Below, one piece after another: positions 39,101 to 53,200 of a DNA stretch of 64,000 nt; positions within the stretch are counted from its first letter, which is position 1, and every line of letters starts with the position of its first letter. The DNA comes from Cinclus cinclus (lineage: Eukaryota > Chordata > Aves > Passeriformes > Cinclidae), in NCBI RefSeq assembly GCF_963662255.1, contig NC_085049.1, positions 53,739,158-53,803,157 of the forward strand, given 5' to 3'. A program made the translations under genes and the position numbers. The notes under the pieces are model-generated. The model searched no databases and had not been told where the DNA came from. It was given only the letters and a program-made list of their open reading frames with translations.

Positions 39101-41935
39101 ACAGTAACGCATTTATTATTCCAGGCACAGTTCTGATAGGGTCAAAGCTTTTATGCACAACTTCTTTTTCCCTTTTTGGCAGAGACAAAAAACATCTCTA
39201 TCTTTTGATTCTGCTTTCAGGATAAAACAGTTCTTGTGGGACATGAGTGAGTCCTCGGGCTCTCTTCAGCAGTTTTCCATGCCCTACTTCTTCTGTTGCC
39301 CAAGGAAACTTATTGAAGCATCACAGCTCATGTCTATCCCCAATTTCTGTCTTACAAGGACATGGGAAAAACCTAAGTATATATTATCTTTTCATATAGC
39401 ATAAGCACAGGATATACCTGAGGCATGAGGAACAGTATGTGCACTGCAGGTACTCTTCCACTCCAGCTCTGTGTCAGAGTGGTCCATTAATTCAGGAACA
39501 GATCACACACCCCTTACTCTGCTTCAAGCACAGAAAAATTGCTGCTCAGAACTATCAAGCATCCAGGACTCTCTCCCTTTTTTTCCCCACCTGCTGTGCT
39601 TTTGCTTTTCCACTGACCAGTAGTGTGAAACAGCAGTGTTACTGTGGAGTAACAGGTTGTGTACTGCATATCTTGAAGATGTGCTAATTTCATCTCTCAG
39701 GATCTGGTTAGTGAAAGATTTTCATGTCATGCTCAAAATAACTCCTTTGCTGAGGGTGGAAGTCTGTTAATGTGACAAATGCTGAACCTGTTTCTCTGGA
39801 GAGAAATTGCTAGCAGAAGACTGTGGTGGTGTTGTAGGAGGAATTCAGAGTAAAACAGTTCTTGATTTTTTGTTGGTGTCCTCAGCTACACGAGTACCTT
39901 CTTCCTTACTTATATCAGTGCTGCTCCTTATGTAAAAAATATTTCCTCTTGCTCCATGTTTCCTAAATGATACAATTTATCTTTCTCTGTGTTGCACACA
40001 AATATAAACAGAATTTCACAATCTCAAATCTGTTATATTAGAAAGCAAAATACCTGAACTTCCTTGCCTGAATTCTCAGACAGCATAGTACAACATATAG
40101 CATAGCATAAGACAGCTCTTCTGAAATTCTGTTGTAATAGCACCTTTTATCAGCTTAATACAGAACTAAGCCATCAGTACAAATCACACAGGGCCCACAG
40201 TCCTCTGTAATAATTTTAGTGTCTTTAGCTGTTAGTCAACACTCTAAGGCTTTGGTGAGTTTCCTCAGTGTGAGGAAGAATTTGCAGAAGTTCCTCAGGA
40301 AATTCTTTGTAGAGACCATATTTTCCATTTAAGCAGTAAAGAGAGATGTGTTCTCTAGCTTTCTGTATAATTACATCATTGCTTCTTTACTTTATGTTTG
40401 CAGTCTAGTTCTTGGACAAATAGAGATGTCAAGGCAATAGGAAATAAATTTTCTCCATGAATTTTTGTTCTTAATCTATCTTTAGCTCCATTTAACTGAG
40501 TAATATAGCAGTACAGCAATTAATGATGTATCACAAAGTACAGAGAATTTGCCCAGACAGCCGATACAGTCAGAAAGCCAGTACCACATTAGTGATGGGG
40601 TGAAATTATTCCCAAACTATGTATGCACATGATAGCAATATTGGATGATACATTTGTAACAGAAAACCCACTCTGGTGACCTCTAATTTGTTTTCTGCCC
40701 AAGGATAAAGATTATAATAGGAGGAAAGTTACTAAGCAACAGTGGCTAGCAAGTTTCATTTACAACACTCCTTCCTCCTCAACCTCCCTGCAGCTCACAC
40801 AGTATTTCACAAAGGGGCTAAACCTCAGATTGAGTTGCAAAGCCTGCCTTTGTAGGACACTAGAGACACAGGAATCGAGTTAAATCATTTTGTTTACTCA
40901 AATTTAAACCAAGAAACATGAACTTATTCAAGAGTCAGAACCAAATTGAAATGTCTGAAGTACAAGAATTAAACACTGTACAAATTTCATATCATCATCC
41001 AAGACACATTCCATTTCTAACCCATCAGTTTTGGGATTCATTCAGGAAATACTTAAAAACAGGCCTTTTTTTTTTTTCTTGTTTCCTTTTTTTTTTTTTT
41101 TCATTTTACAGGTTCTATTGAGACTGCTCCTAACAGCCTTGTACAAAACATGATCATCTGTCATCTTGTGAGATGTTATTGAAAGACAGCATTTGTTAAT
41201 TAACAGATTAATAGATATTTTCCTTCTGTGAATTAATTTTAATTGTCTCTTTCTATCAGAGTATCTAAAGAGTGCCAGTCTACCACTTCAAGAAATATTT
41301 CATAATACTGACAGTAGAGGTTTTTTTTTTCCCTGTTAGTAAATGTAATAAGAAAGTACTAAAGCTGCACAGTGATATGACTGTAAATGGATCCTCTATT
41401 TTTACTGCCACATTTTAGCTATTAGCCTGCTCAACAGAAATTTAGTTTTTGATTGAGTCTGCAAGTGGGATCAGCCAAACTGGCTTCACTGAAGTCAGCA
41501 GTACATCCTGTTTTATTGCACACTATGCCCAAACTCCACAACTTCAACAAGAGCTGTACTAGAACACACCACTTTAAATGGCATCCAACATTGTTTTAAA
41601 GCAGGATCCTTCTAGTTACTGTACCTGACAAGTGTTGGGTGCTATGTTTTATATTTAGATGTTTATGTTTAACTCTATTGCAGTTAATGTTGTGGAAGAC
41701 ATACCTTGAAGATTCACACCACTGTTGGTGGATGGGAATAGAGATTTGTTTTGGATACATCAGATGGTAGCTGTCACCTTCTTTACCCAAGTGTAACCAT
41801 TTTTGCCAGGTCTTAATTGCCTTCATCAAGGACCAGGTTTAAGAATGTCCATTTTCCTTCCTAAGGCAGCCTTCACTCAAAATTTAGGACTCCTCTGTCT
41901 TGCAAGGCAGTAAGAGTTCGTCAGCATCAACTTCC
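39101..41935. other. Intergenic, no gene recognised
   Basis: AT-rich non-coding DNA with two adjoining T-runs at about 41068-41102. No splice-bounded open frame, transposon tail or RNA gene was recognised. Confidence 0.5.
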
Positions 41936-42395
41936 ACAGAATTGTAGAATCACAGAATTGTTAAGGTTTGGAAGAGACCTTCAAGATTATCCAGTCCCAC
42001 TGTCTACCCAGCACTACCACTGTAACTCCTGAATGGTTAAACCACATCCCCCAGTGCCAGATTCAGATACTTCTTGGACACCTCCACGGATGGTGACCCC
42101 ATCACATTCCTGGGCAACCTGTTTCAATGCCTGACCACCCTAGCAGGGAACAAATCTTTTAGATATCTAGTCTGAATTTCCCCTGCCTCAGCTGAAGGTC
42201 ATTTCCTCTCATCCTCTCACTGCATGCACAGCAGAAGAGACTGATCCCTACATCCCTACAGCCTCCTTTCAGGGAGTTGTGATGAGGTCCCCCAAGCCTC
42301 CTCTTCTTCATACTAAACAAACCCATCTCCCTTAGCTGTTCCTCATAAGGTGTCTTCTAGACCCTTCACAAGACTTGTTGCCCTTCTTTGGTGTG
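41936..42395 (-). mobile_element. CR1 LINE 3' fragment, about 460 bp
   Basis: Starting at CACAGAATTGTAGAATCACA, this is the reverse complement of a CR1 3' region: octamer-type tail, then the conserved block around GGAAGAGACCTTCAAGATTATCC, then the end of ORF2 (reverse-strand phrases such as CCTGGGCAACCTGTTTCAATG and CATCCCTACAGCCTCC in the usual order). It is 5'-truncated and in minus orientation, the same direction as TH2. The right boundary near CCCTTCTTTGG is approximate. Confidence 0.92.
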
Positions 42396-45300
42396 TTGTT
42401 TTCCACCACATAAAAACTTGTTTTCTAAAGCTCTTTTTCTGTTCTCTATCTTTTATACCCCATGCTCAAAGTTAAATACCTCAGATAAGGCTAACATTCC
42501 CCAGGCAGGGTTAAAAAGTCTTAAGTGACCTTGACTCCTCCACACTCTCAGAAGTACGAAATGTCATCCTTTATGCCGAAAAGCTCCCATTCACACAGAA
42601 ACATTTCTCAAATATAATGAAAAACCTATGTAAAGCAAACTTGTTTCAGGCATATCTACTGGCCCTTTCTGCTTCTCATGCCTTTGCTCTGCCGGTTGTC
42701 AGCCTTTCTGCTCCTTTCCTAGTCTGTCTTTCCCCTGGGGAATTTGTGTGGTGGGAGAGGGTGCCAGAGATTTGCTTTCACTTTGGGCCTCAGCCACCAG
42801 CTTTACCCAAACTTAATGTATATTTAATATGATACAGCCAATAACCCTTTCTGCCAACCTCTGATCATGTGCCAGATGAAGAATGCTACGAAGCAATGTC
42901 TTCTGACTAAATCTCAAAGCCCACATATAAACTCCTGATTAGTGGTGGGTGAGATTACTGGGGATGTGTGTATGTACCCCTCTGTTTCTGTGCCAATTGG
43001 AATTTCTCCATACTGTAGGATATCTATGGAAGCAGTCTCCAGAGAACCTTCTGTTTTTGCAGTAGGTGCGTATGGCAAAGCTGCTGCAGGGTTTTTCCTG
43101 GTAGCTTCATTTCCTGACTCAAAAAGTTGGGTAACAGTTCTGTGCACAGTTAATTGGTGGTCATGATTCACTGGGGGAGGTATGGTGTTTCAGTGATGGG
43201 TGTAAGGAGATCTTCATGCATGAAGTGTACATGGAAGAATTTAATGCTGTAGGTTTGTTTGGGAGTACACTATCTTTTCCATGGAAGCTTGATTTATTTT
43301 CTTCTTTCTTCATGGATCAGCAGAGACAAAGAAGACTAAGGGTAATGAAGTTTCTTATCTTGGAAGGTCTTCTTCTTTATTCTTTTTTTTTTTCTCTACT
43401 CACCCCTCCTTCATCTCACCCCTCCCACCCCAGCATTTCTTGGAGTGGTTGAGAAAGGTTTATATTCACCAGGTAGTACAAAGATCAAAATGTTAAGGGA
43501 ACCAGAGAGAAGTGATTGAGAAGGTCTTTCTGAGGATGACAGCTCTGCCTTGTAATACAATACTATTTCTCATGGGAGTGGGTGGGAAGCCAGCCTAAAT
43601 TTCCTCTTGCTGGCCTGCCAAATTCCCCAAATTGCATAACTGTGTATTCTCCTTACACAGTGGTACCCTTGGCATCACTAGCAAATCTGCAGGGAAGCAG
43701 TGAAGCGACTGGAGGCTTGAAGGTGGACCAAAATTGGTAGAGGGCAGACTTGGTTAGCCAAAAAACAACACAAACCCAAACCCACAAACTGAATTTACTA
43801 ACTCTCCCATGTATAACTGAACAGCACAGTACACATTTAATAACATACACTATTTTCTTCTAAATGCACTCCATCTAGGAAAAATAAGTTTATCGGGATA
43901 AGCAAAGGGCCCATGGGGAGTTCATCAGTTCAGTTTCAAGTCACAAGATGTGTTTTACTTGGCTTTGGAACCTTTTTGTGCAAGATTAATATGAAACTGC
44001 TGAAACGCAAACTGACAAAAAGACATATTTTTACTGGTTGGTGCTTTTCCCTCTGTGCCATTATTTTCATCAGGAGGCCCCATCACTGCCTTTCCCATCA
44101 CTGCTGCCTTAGACTGACAGGAGGATGAGGTACTTGTTGGCTTCTGTGAGGAAATGAAAGAATGACTGTTGGAAGAGCAGAATGACCAGTGTAACTCATA
44201 AGGATGTAACCCTGAAAGCTTTTTGTCACTAGTTTTGTCACTACACTGAAGAAAAAAGAAAAGAAAAAAAATTTAGACCTACTTGGAGGGCAGTGTCAAG
44301 CATGGCTAGCCTGGTGTAGGTTCTGCCTGAACAAGCAGGGAAAGATTTACCGCCTTTGGAAAAATATTTATGAATCTTAAAAGTTCAGGTAGCCAAATCC
44401 ATTACTTTTGCAGCTTCACCAAGTTTCAGTGCTGCTTACCCTAGCCCTGTATGCCAGCTGACTATCACTAAGGCAAGGAAAAAGCAAGTACACCCAGGGT
44501 GGTTTTGATAATCTTGCTCTTATTGCCTGTGTGCAGCACCTTAAACAGGCTCAGTGCTGTTGCTGGGATTGCTTGAGAGTCTGGGTACTAGTCAGCATGT
44601 GTAAGGGTAGGAGTATCTGGCTCCAAAATGGTTTCTTTTTCTCTCCTTGCTACAGGACCTGGAAAAGACAAGGGTGTGTGGGCGGGCCTGGAGTCCCTCC
44701 AAAGAAAGTGTGAGGCCTTGGGCAAAACAAATCCATCAGGTCTCTCATTTCTTCCAAATATAGGTCTGTTCTGAGTAATAGCCAAACTCAAGCCTAAATT
44801 CCACACTGAACCATTTCAGAGGGAATACATGAAAAAGACCCTATGGCCCAGAGAGTCTGTCTATAGAAAATATTTTGATAGCTCTTCCGCTCTGGCATTA
44901 TCTTCCACTTAAAAAGAAAGAAAAGGAAAACACACAGAATTGAAGCACATGATTCAATTTTCACTGAAAAAGAACTGATTGATGAAAATAATACTTCTGA
45001 AAACAATATGCTGTGAGCTATCAAATATTTTTGCCTATGCACCAATTGGCAGGAAGCAGACAGATAAATTATTACAATATGTAAGAAAACAAATTGCTCT
45101 GAGGAGGAATGGTATTTGTGTGTGTGTGTGTGTTTATGAGCAGGATAAGTAGAATTAAACCCATAAAAGCATGCTGAGAGATCATCTTCCATCACAGCAG
45201 AAATGTACTGGAAGCAAAGGAACTCACTTCAGCTCTGCCCCTGGCTGAATTTCTAGCAAAACAGGGTTTATGATATGCAAGTGTTCTCCTGGAGTAAAAA

Positions 45301-46491
45301 TTATATAAAAAAAACCCTAAAATATAAAAGGAGCCTGGGATGTTCCTACTATTAAGAGGAAGGGGGTCTCATAGCCATTTTTGCCAAGATACTTCCAAAT
45401 TTTTCAGGCATCACCACATTTTAATAAAATAGAGCAGTTGCAGGAGATCCACAAATCCTGAATATTGGTGCTCATGGGAAAATTTTTGGAAGTGCTGTAG
45501 ACATGAAGCTGTAAGAACCAACATTCTATTAACTTTCAATAAGACAGTTTCTATAGAGCCTGACAAGTGGAAAAATCACAGTGAGATAAAGTCTGTATGA
45601 AATAACAGCCTCTGGGTTGCTCTGTGGTGATGTCTGTGTACGTGTTCGTAGCCCCACAGTGAGGAGTTCAGGCAGAGATGGTAATAAATTTCCCAGTAGT
45701 TCATTTTCCATCAAGAGCCAAACCACCTCACATTTTCCTCAGAGCTCGGATCCTGTACTCTGGCAGGTGGTGGGTAACAGTGGACAAGGCAGCCATGTGC
45801 TAAATGCAATTTTTAATAAATAAGTAGAGTTTCTAAATGGCACAGGATAAATCTACCTTTACATTTGTAGATAACTATCACCCAGCTTGAGCCATGAGAT
45901 ACACATTTTCCCTTCTTATGCCATGCCTGTAACCTGCATCGACCCATCTGCCTTGCACTGCTTGTAAGAGGAGAGGGAACACTTCTGGTCTGGAGCATCT
46001 TCCTCTTTTCCTGAATTACCCTCTATTTGTGCACTGTAGAGGAAGGGAGGGGACCCAAACAGTAAGAAAGTCTGGAATAGGTAATAATAAGACTGATTCT
46101 GCGAAGCATGACCTGTGGAACATAAATAAATCAGGCACATCTCAGGAGATGGTGAGGGAGATGAATTGCAGAAAATACCAGATATTTTTTCCATAGCAAG
46201 GCTATACAGTTGCTAGTGGTTGATCTTAGGTTTTCCACTAGGTTTTCCATAGATTTGGCCTTTTGATCACTATTATAATCATCATGACATCAATAAGAAA
46301 CAAAGATTTCTAATAGTATCCAGGGGAATCTGAATTCCATGACAAAAAAAATAAATTAAAAAAATGGAAGCTTATTTACTAAAGGGCTTTTTACAAATCT
46401 TCCCTTACACAAGAATTTCCTTCCTGGAAGTTTAGTTTCACATTCAAATTAAGCATCCTTGTATGTGACAGAGCCAGAGTACCTTGGACCT
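42396..46491. other. Intergenic, downstream of TH2
   Basis: No gene recognised. It contains a (TG)n microsatellite at 45117-45132. The 133-codon minus-strand open frame at 44794-45195 spans that microsatellite and A-rich runs and has no family motif. Confidence 0.5.
45117..45132. repeat. (TG)n microsatellite
   Basis: An uninterrupted run of about eight TG dinucleotides. Confidence 0.85.
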
Positions 46492-46497
46492 TTTATT
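46492..46497 (-). promoter_or_regulatory. TH2: Candidate TH2 polyadenylation signal
   Basis: TTTATT on the plus strand gives AATAAA on the minus strand, about 640 nt past the TH2 stop codon. It is the first canonical signal I found downstream of the stop. The span 46498-47130 would then be 3' untranslated region. Transcript data would be needed to confirm the actual end. Confidence 0.3.
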
Positions 46498-47130
46498 TTC
46501 TGCCTTTCCTTTCAATGAAGGTACAAATACTCTGTGATCTTAAATGTGACAATAAATAATTTTGTTGTATTTAAAGGCTACTGAATGAGCACTTAAAAAT
46601 AAATAGAGAGCAGAAGTTCTCCTCTAACAAACTGTTGCATTTGCAGGTTTTTAGGGGTCCATTCATAGTTTGTGGGCAAAAGCTGATGGTAATTTCTAGC
46701 AGCAAGGACTGCTAACTGTAGGCAGCTAGCCAGCCTAAGAGGTTGTGATTGTGCCATTGGGGCAGTGAGTACAAGGCTGTGTGGATGAAAAGTTACCATG
46801 CTGTTTTGTGACAGATAACTTGAAAAGGTGGCAAGGGAAGGAAAAAAGTCTGTAAGAGTCTCATAACACATAAGTGTGCTACAAAGAAATGTAGCTCCTA
46901 TCACCTATCAAAAAATTGGAGTAAGTCTTGTTTGTCATTGAAACACTCTAAGCAGAAGCTCATTATTTTGTCTAAATCAGCAGCCTAAATTACAGTGAAA
47001 AGATTACCTGAACTGAGCTGGTTTATGCATTTAGGATTTCTGCCTGCGAGTACAACTTCATCACTAAGCCTTGAAGCATTAGCACCACCTACAAGTATCT
47101 CAGTGGCAGATGAGACATACTGCTGTGGGT

Positions 47131-47290
47131 TTAAGAGAGGTTTTCCAGGGCTAAGCAGAGGTTTTTGAGTTCCTCTTTGGTCTGGTGGAGTGCCCTCTTG
47201 ACTTTCTGTGGTGTGTTCAGAACTTCTATGCTGCTTGTGAAGGGGTCATAGTGCAGAGCAAAAGGTTTCTTGATCTTCATTGTGTAGCTC
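47131..47290 (-). CDS. TH2: TH2 last coding exon (C-terminus)
   Basis: Acceptor TTTCCCCACAG precedes 47290. The first base completes a Gln codon split with the previous exon, then 52 codons follow to TAA at 47133-47131. It covers the end of the catalytic domain ([18 protein letters not shown], where TH1 has a more usual RPFSV-type sequence) and the terminal helix with regularly spaced leucines ([18 protein letters not shown]), which in this family forms the coiled coil that holds the tetramer together. The frame is intact. The overlapping plus-strand open frame at 47185-47409 is a shadow. Confidence 0.92.
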
Positions 47291-50200
47291 CTGTGGGGAA
47301 ACAGGACAGAGCTTCTAGTTCAAAAGACATTTCCTTAAGTGCAAAACCTGCAGGACCTCATTTCTCAGGGTGTAATCACGACCTTACTGGGGAGCAGAGG
47401 ATGCTGTGACACCTCCTCACTGCTTCTCCTGAGCTTTGCCTGGTATAGCACATCCTTCCCACGGCTGAACCACTTGCAGCCCCAAAGATCTGCAGTGCCT
47501 CATCCCAGCCTGGCTGGCTGAGACCCATCTGTGCTCTTGCAGCTCTGCATTCACACAATTCAGAGTTATTACAACCACAAGCTGAGGAATGCAGGAGCAC
47601 AGCATGTCTGCCGCCTTCACTTCCAAGAAATAACCTGCAGCAGCTCTTTCTGTGTAATAGTCTAAAAACCTGTGGATACTAGGCATCCTGGGCTATTTTT
47701 CCGTCTCTATTAAAAGAAAAAAAACATGATTGCTTGCCATTTTTGACAATATTTCCATTAAGTACATGCTGGTAGGAACCCCCTGCACTGATGTTGCCTT
47801 ATGTTTCCCGTACTGACAGATTCTTGTGCCTTCAGTTATTTTGAGCAGCCTTGGCTGTGCAACTGTCTTGAAAAAATGTATGAAAAAGCTTAATGAGTGA
47901 AAGTGGTGTATTCCTTGTCCTCGTATGTTCTTTGCAGGTTTGCCTGAGTCAAATGCTTTGCGAGTCCTCTCTCTTCTGTCAGTGAGTTCTCATCCAGGTT
48001 TCTACACATATTAAAATTTTAATGTGGACATTTAGATTGAAGATGAGGAGCCTAATTAGCCACAGCTATAGCCCCAGTAGACAGTGCTTCTGGGGAAGAG
48101 GCAGGGAGAGTAGGGAAGGAGTCTGGCTCAGGTTCTCTTCCTCCAATAAATTCCTCATTTCATCTCCTACATGCTCCCCAGTAGCTCACTCCACAACCAA
48201 TACCCTGCCTCCAGCCAGAATTGGTCATATTGTTCTAACTGTTGGAGATAAAGGCCAGAATTTAAGCCCTGCTTACTTAAAAAAAAAAAAAAATCCTTAC
48301 TGCATGCACATCAGACTGTTAAGGAAATGTGTATAGAAACACCTCAAGCTAATTTGAAATAAAGTTATTTAGGTTGCAGACAGCTACTTTGTAGAAAATT
48401 TTTAGATTGCCAGTGAATGCTGATTCTGAATTCTTCTGCAGATATAATCAGAGAAGAAAGGCAATCTTGTTTTTGAGCACCCTGCTGATCCATGTTAATT
48501 CCAGCAACTGCTATAAAATTTTGATTTGGCCTTGGGTAAATCAGATCTTCATGATCTCCTGTTTGTATGGACTAGCACATAGGGTGAGACTGCACTCTCA
48601 CAGTTCAGTTACAGAATTTACTTCAGAAGGTGCTGAAATGAAGCGTTGTTAAGATGAAACATGGGATAGGGCATAGCAAAAATAAATCCTGAATTTCTGT
48701 GAGCCTTTTCTGAAATGCACAAGCTCATGCTTAACTTTGTTGTAAAAGCCACTATGCAGATGCAGTGAGACAACTTGGCGTGGTTGTTGCAATAGTAAGA
48801 GATGTATCTGAGATTAAGAATCAACCCAGTGTGCCCCCCTCAATGAAAATATCCACAAACACTTTACTTACTGAAGCTTGACCTTGGCATCTTCCAGATT
48901 TTCTGCTATGAAATAGACAGGCTGGAAGGCTTGATCCTGGTAGGGGTGAACTGCAGTCACTTCTGGATCAAAAGGCTTGTGCTCTGGCTTGTTTGACAAA
49001 GCATACTTTGTAGCAGGAACAGCATCAGTTAGAGCAGGTGAATGAACAGAGAAAGAATTAGTCCCTGCTGGGCTGTGAAATTCTCTTTGGGGAATAGGTA
49101 GGGGTAATAGAAAATCCTGTTCTTTCATAGGCCAGAGCTGATTTTCATAATTAGCAGTTAATAAAACAAATATTTCTTAAGATTTATATATATATATATA
49201 TATATTTCTTGTATTAGAGTGATGCACAACTGGATAGCACGGCCATATTCTCAGACAGAGAGGGGTAAAGTGTATGCCACATCCCAAAATACAAATATTC
49301 AGAAGAAAAATATATCATGCTGCTTTTTACATATAGTATCACAGAAGTTTCATAGTCCTGTCTAGCATTACTTTAGAGTCCCCTAGCCCATGTTACAAGT
49401 GTCATGCTTCCTGTTGCAATGAAGAACAGAAGGCAGAATGCTTCTGGTATTTTATGCACAGCTCTCAGGCCAGTATAGCAGCCTAAAATCTTCTCTGAAA
49501 TCCAAGATATAAATAAACACTATACTTCAAGTATACATTTGTACTTTTGAGCCCACCAAGGTTCTTCTATATGTTCTTCTCCAGTTCTTTTACATTGTCC
49601 CCCAGGCAAACAGGAGGTTACCAGCAGCCACTTCTGTCCACACTGCAGTCCATAAGTACATCTGTATTGTTTGCTTACATATAATGGAATTGTGTTTTAA
49701 ACCAGCCACCAGTTTGGCACTTGCACAGAGTCCTGGGAAGGCAGCTCTGCTTAGACTTGAAGTGAGTTCCCAAACACTTTGTCTGCCCCTGTAACCCAAA
49801 TGAGGCACGTTAAACCTAGCTCCAGTGACATCTGAACTGCATCACAAATGTGCCTAAAAGCTGGTAGGGTCTCCAGCTGGCCAGGCTGGTGAAGTGTCCT
49901 GGTGCAAACCAAAAGGAAAAAGGAACTCACCCTGTCAAGGATGAAACCATTTTTTCAGACTGGACAGAGGACTCCATTCACCTAGGGACAGTCTTTTAGT
50001 ACCCACCCTTCTCTGAGACCTCCCTCTTCCCCTTTCTTCTTCCTCACTCTTCAGAAGGCTCCCTTCACCATTTTATAATGCAAATGTCGACTCTCAGGAT
50101 ACTACTAGTAAATAACAGGCAAGAGTGGTTGATGCTGCTCAAGACTTTCAGTTCAATCTGCTAGCTGGAAAAATTCAGACAGTACTCCTAAGCACATATT

Positions 50201-53200
50201 TAGACATTTTGATGAACTGGTGCAGAAACAAATACCAGGATTAAAAAAAAAAAAAAAAACACAAAAAAACAAACAAAAAACCCAAACAAACAAAAAACCC
50301 CCCCCAAAAAAGTAAAAAGCAAAAACCTCCAAGAATATGTAAAAGATGGTGTTTTTCTTGCTCTTCATTTGCAGAGTGTAATTGAAGAGTAAACCTTGGA
50401 TAGCACTCATACAAACTAAGATGGTTGGTACACACAAACATAGGCTGCTCTTACAATTTTAGAAGCTCTGGGGAACTACTGGGAAAATATTTCAGTAACT
50501 CGAAACCTGACAGGGGTCCCACTATAGTGTCAGTGTTCAAGCAGAACTGAAATCCCATTGAATTCAGTGGAAGTTCAGCTTGAAACCGGATGGCCTTAAA
50601 GGCCTCTACAAGTTAAGTACTGGGTGTGCTGCAAGAAAAGCATATGTAGCACTGAGTGTTGCCAGAAGTGTGGTATGAGCCATAAGATTTTACAGTATGT
50701 AGGACAGAGTCCAGCTGAGTGTTAACAGAAGAAGCATTTGGGATAATGTAGAACAGCTGACAGAGTATAGTGAAATAAACAGTGCAATACTGAGAGCTTT
50801 TGGGGAGGAATTCTTACAGTTCAGAGGAGGCAAGTTTGGCCAGCAGTCAGACCCATTACAACTGCTCAGTTTAGGCTTGGGGATGGTTGTCCTTCTGATA
50901 CCTAGCTGCTGTTACTAAATGCTTTGTTCGATAACAGGGATTCAAGTGAAAGACTCGTGCAGAGTGTGTCTAGCTCTACCTCTCATTGTCTGCCTTTCCC
51001 CCAAATTATGCCCTGAGTTTGGGCAGGATCAACTCATCCACAGAAAGTATCTACCTGAAGCTGAGTTCAAACTGGTAAGACTGGGTGCTGTGGGGAAAAG
51101 GGAAATGTTTTGAAGATTTCATAGTGAGGATGTGGTTCCCTTGGTTACAGTCACACACCCACAGACAGTCAGCCCAGGCTGCAGTTCAGGGATGTTCCCA
51201 GGATTCTTGCTGATGCTAAGTTCTCATATAACATGAGCAGGATGACTGCTGCTTGCCCTCTCCCACTGGTTAGTTGTTATCTTCCTGTAGCCCACCATCT
51301 AACCTTAGTAATCAAGCCCTTATTCCCTCCTTGGTGACTGAATCATTCTGCTACTCCTGCCTAGAAGCCTTCAGGTACAAGGCAATCTCTCCCTTGCCCA
51401 GGCTGCTGCAGTGTGTCTCCTTCAACACACGACCTCCAGTGAGATTCCTAAAGTATTTGCTCTATTCACTGCCAATAAAGTGCCAAAACTTCACTGCTTC
51501 TGCCAAACACGTTGATCAGATAAATGACAGGGAATCAAGTCTGACACCTCCATGCAGAAGTCTGTGTCTGTGCCCATTGAGAAGACTGGCAGATAACTAT
51601 TAGGTTGGATAATGACTTTCTGCCAAGCAGCCTCAAAACTTATCTAGAGCAATAAACTGAAGCCTACCATGAGCCTCCCCTGTCTTCCAGTCTTCATCTT
51701 CTCTAACAGATCTGTCTAGACACTGCTTTATTTCTAAAAATATCCCTTCTATGGAGCAGGCACTGCACTACACGCATTTTCTCTCTTCAGCTGTAAAAGA
51801 AGCAGTTGGTACAGGTTTGCAATTTGCTAACAGGTGCTTAGGCATTGGACCTCACCACTTTACCCACATTGCCAGTCTCTATACTGAAGTTAGAGTCAGA
51901 TGCTCAGGCAGACCAGAATGAATAAATGGAAATATTTCTACTTTTTGGGTTTGTTCTAAATAAAAATCTGTGAGATGAAATCAGTCAGCTAAAGAAGGAC
52001 GTTTCAACATTTAAGTTCATGGATATAATTAACTTATGTACAACTAGTTTCTGGAGCTCAAGATGAAGAGCACAGAACCACTAAGCCATTGACCCAGAAG
52101 GTGCACAGTGAGGAACTTGCAGAGCTCACAAAGGGATTCTGCAGGGTGCAGAGCAAAACTGCTGGTTAGCTGCTTGCCTAAGTTCAGATTTAGGTGTTAT
52201 ATACAATATGTACATGCTGAAAAGGGGATAATCCTATTTATTACCTGTTGAACATAAATGCTATCACTCCTGCATGTATTTTCAGTAATATGATGGATGA
52301 ACACAGAGGTAGACACAGCTTTATCAAAAGTTTATCTAGTAGCAGTTACCAGTGATAAAAGTAATGGCAAAGAAACTGTCATTTATCAGCTCAAGGGCAG
52401 TCAGGACTTCCACTGCCAGCCTCAGAGGTAAGCAGTTTGAGATGCAGTTGTACTTTTTTGTTCTATACAGCACAGTTTTGTGCACAAGCAGTCTTCGTCT
52501 ATGGTTTTAACCAAAGGCAGAAGAGCTTGTTGGTGTCTGGGGAAGAAAATAGAGGAGAGAGAGCACAGGTCTGGTGCACTCAACTGCAGACACCAAAAGT
52601 GAGCATTTCTGATGAGATTTTTACCTTCATTTGAGTCAAACAGAAAAAGGAGGTAACCACATGTGCATAGATTTTGCTGTGCATATTGCTGTGAAAGCTA
52701 CATAAATATAAGCAGTATGATTACCTCTGCCCTTTAGTACCCTGTTTAATGAGCATATTAACTTAATTTAAAACCATGAGGTACTAAGCCAGGCAGAGTA
52801 GAATAAATGTTGCCTTGAATTGTGCTTTGATTGGACATTTCTGTATTTTATTGGCTGACTAAAAGCAAGTTTCTGTTTCCTGTTTGTTGTCAGTGAATAT
52901 AGCAAGTACTGAAGGACTCCCAGATAAACAGTAGCCTCAGCAGTACATAGTGTGAAGTTGATGAACAATCAGGCTGAGATCAGGCTGCTGTGTAGAAAGG
53001 AAATCATGTTTATTCCTCTAGAGGGTTAATGAACATGCAGATCTTTCAGTTTATGGAGAGAGAGACCTCGCCACAGAGTTACCTCACAAAACTCTCCAAA
53101 TTCCAAGTGTTGTGAGGAAAAACAATGCTAAACTCAGCAAGTGGTAAAAGTGAAGGTTGATATCTGGGAAGGTTCCTCTTTCTCTGTGATAATTTCAGCT

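Noticed and set aside
43216..43452. 78-codon plus-strand frame with hydrophobic stretch
   Set aside because: The hydrophobic part comes from a T-rich tract; no signal, homologue or splice context was recognised.
44794..45195. 133-codon minus-strand open frame
   Set aside because: It crosses a (TG)n repeat and A-rich runs, with low-complexity translation and no recognisable domain.
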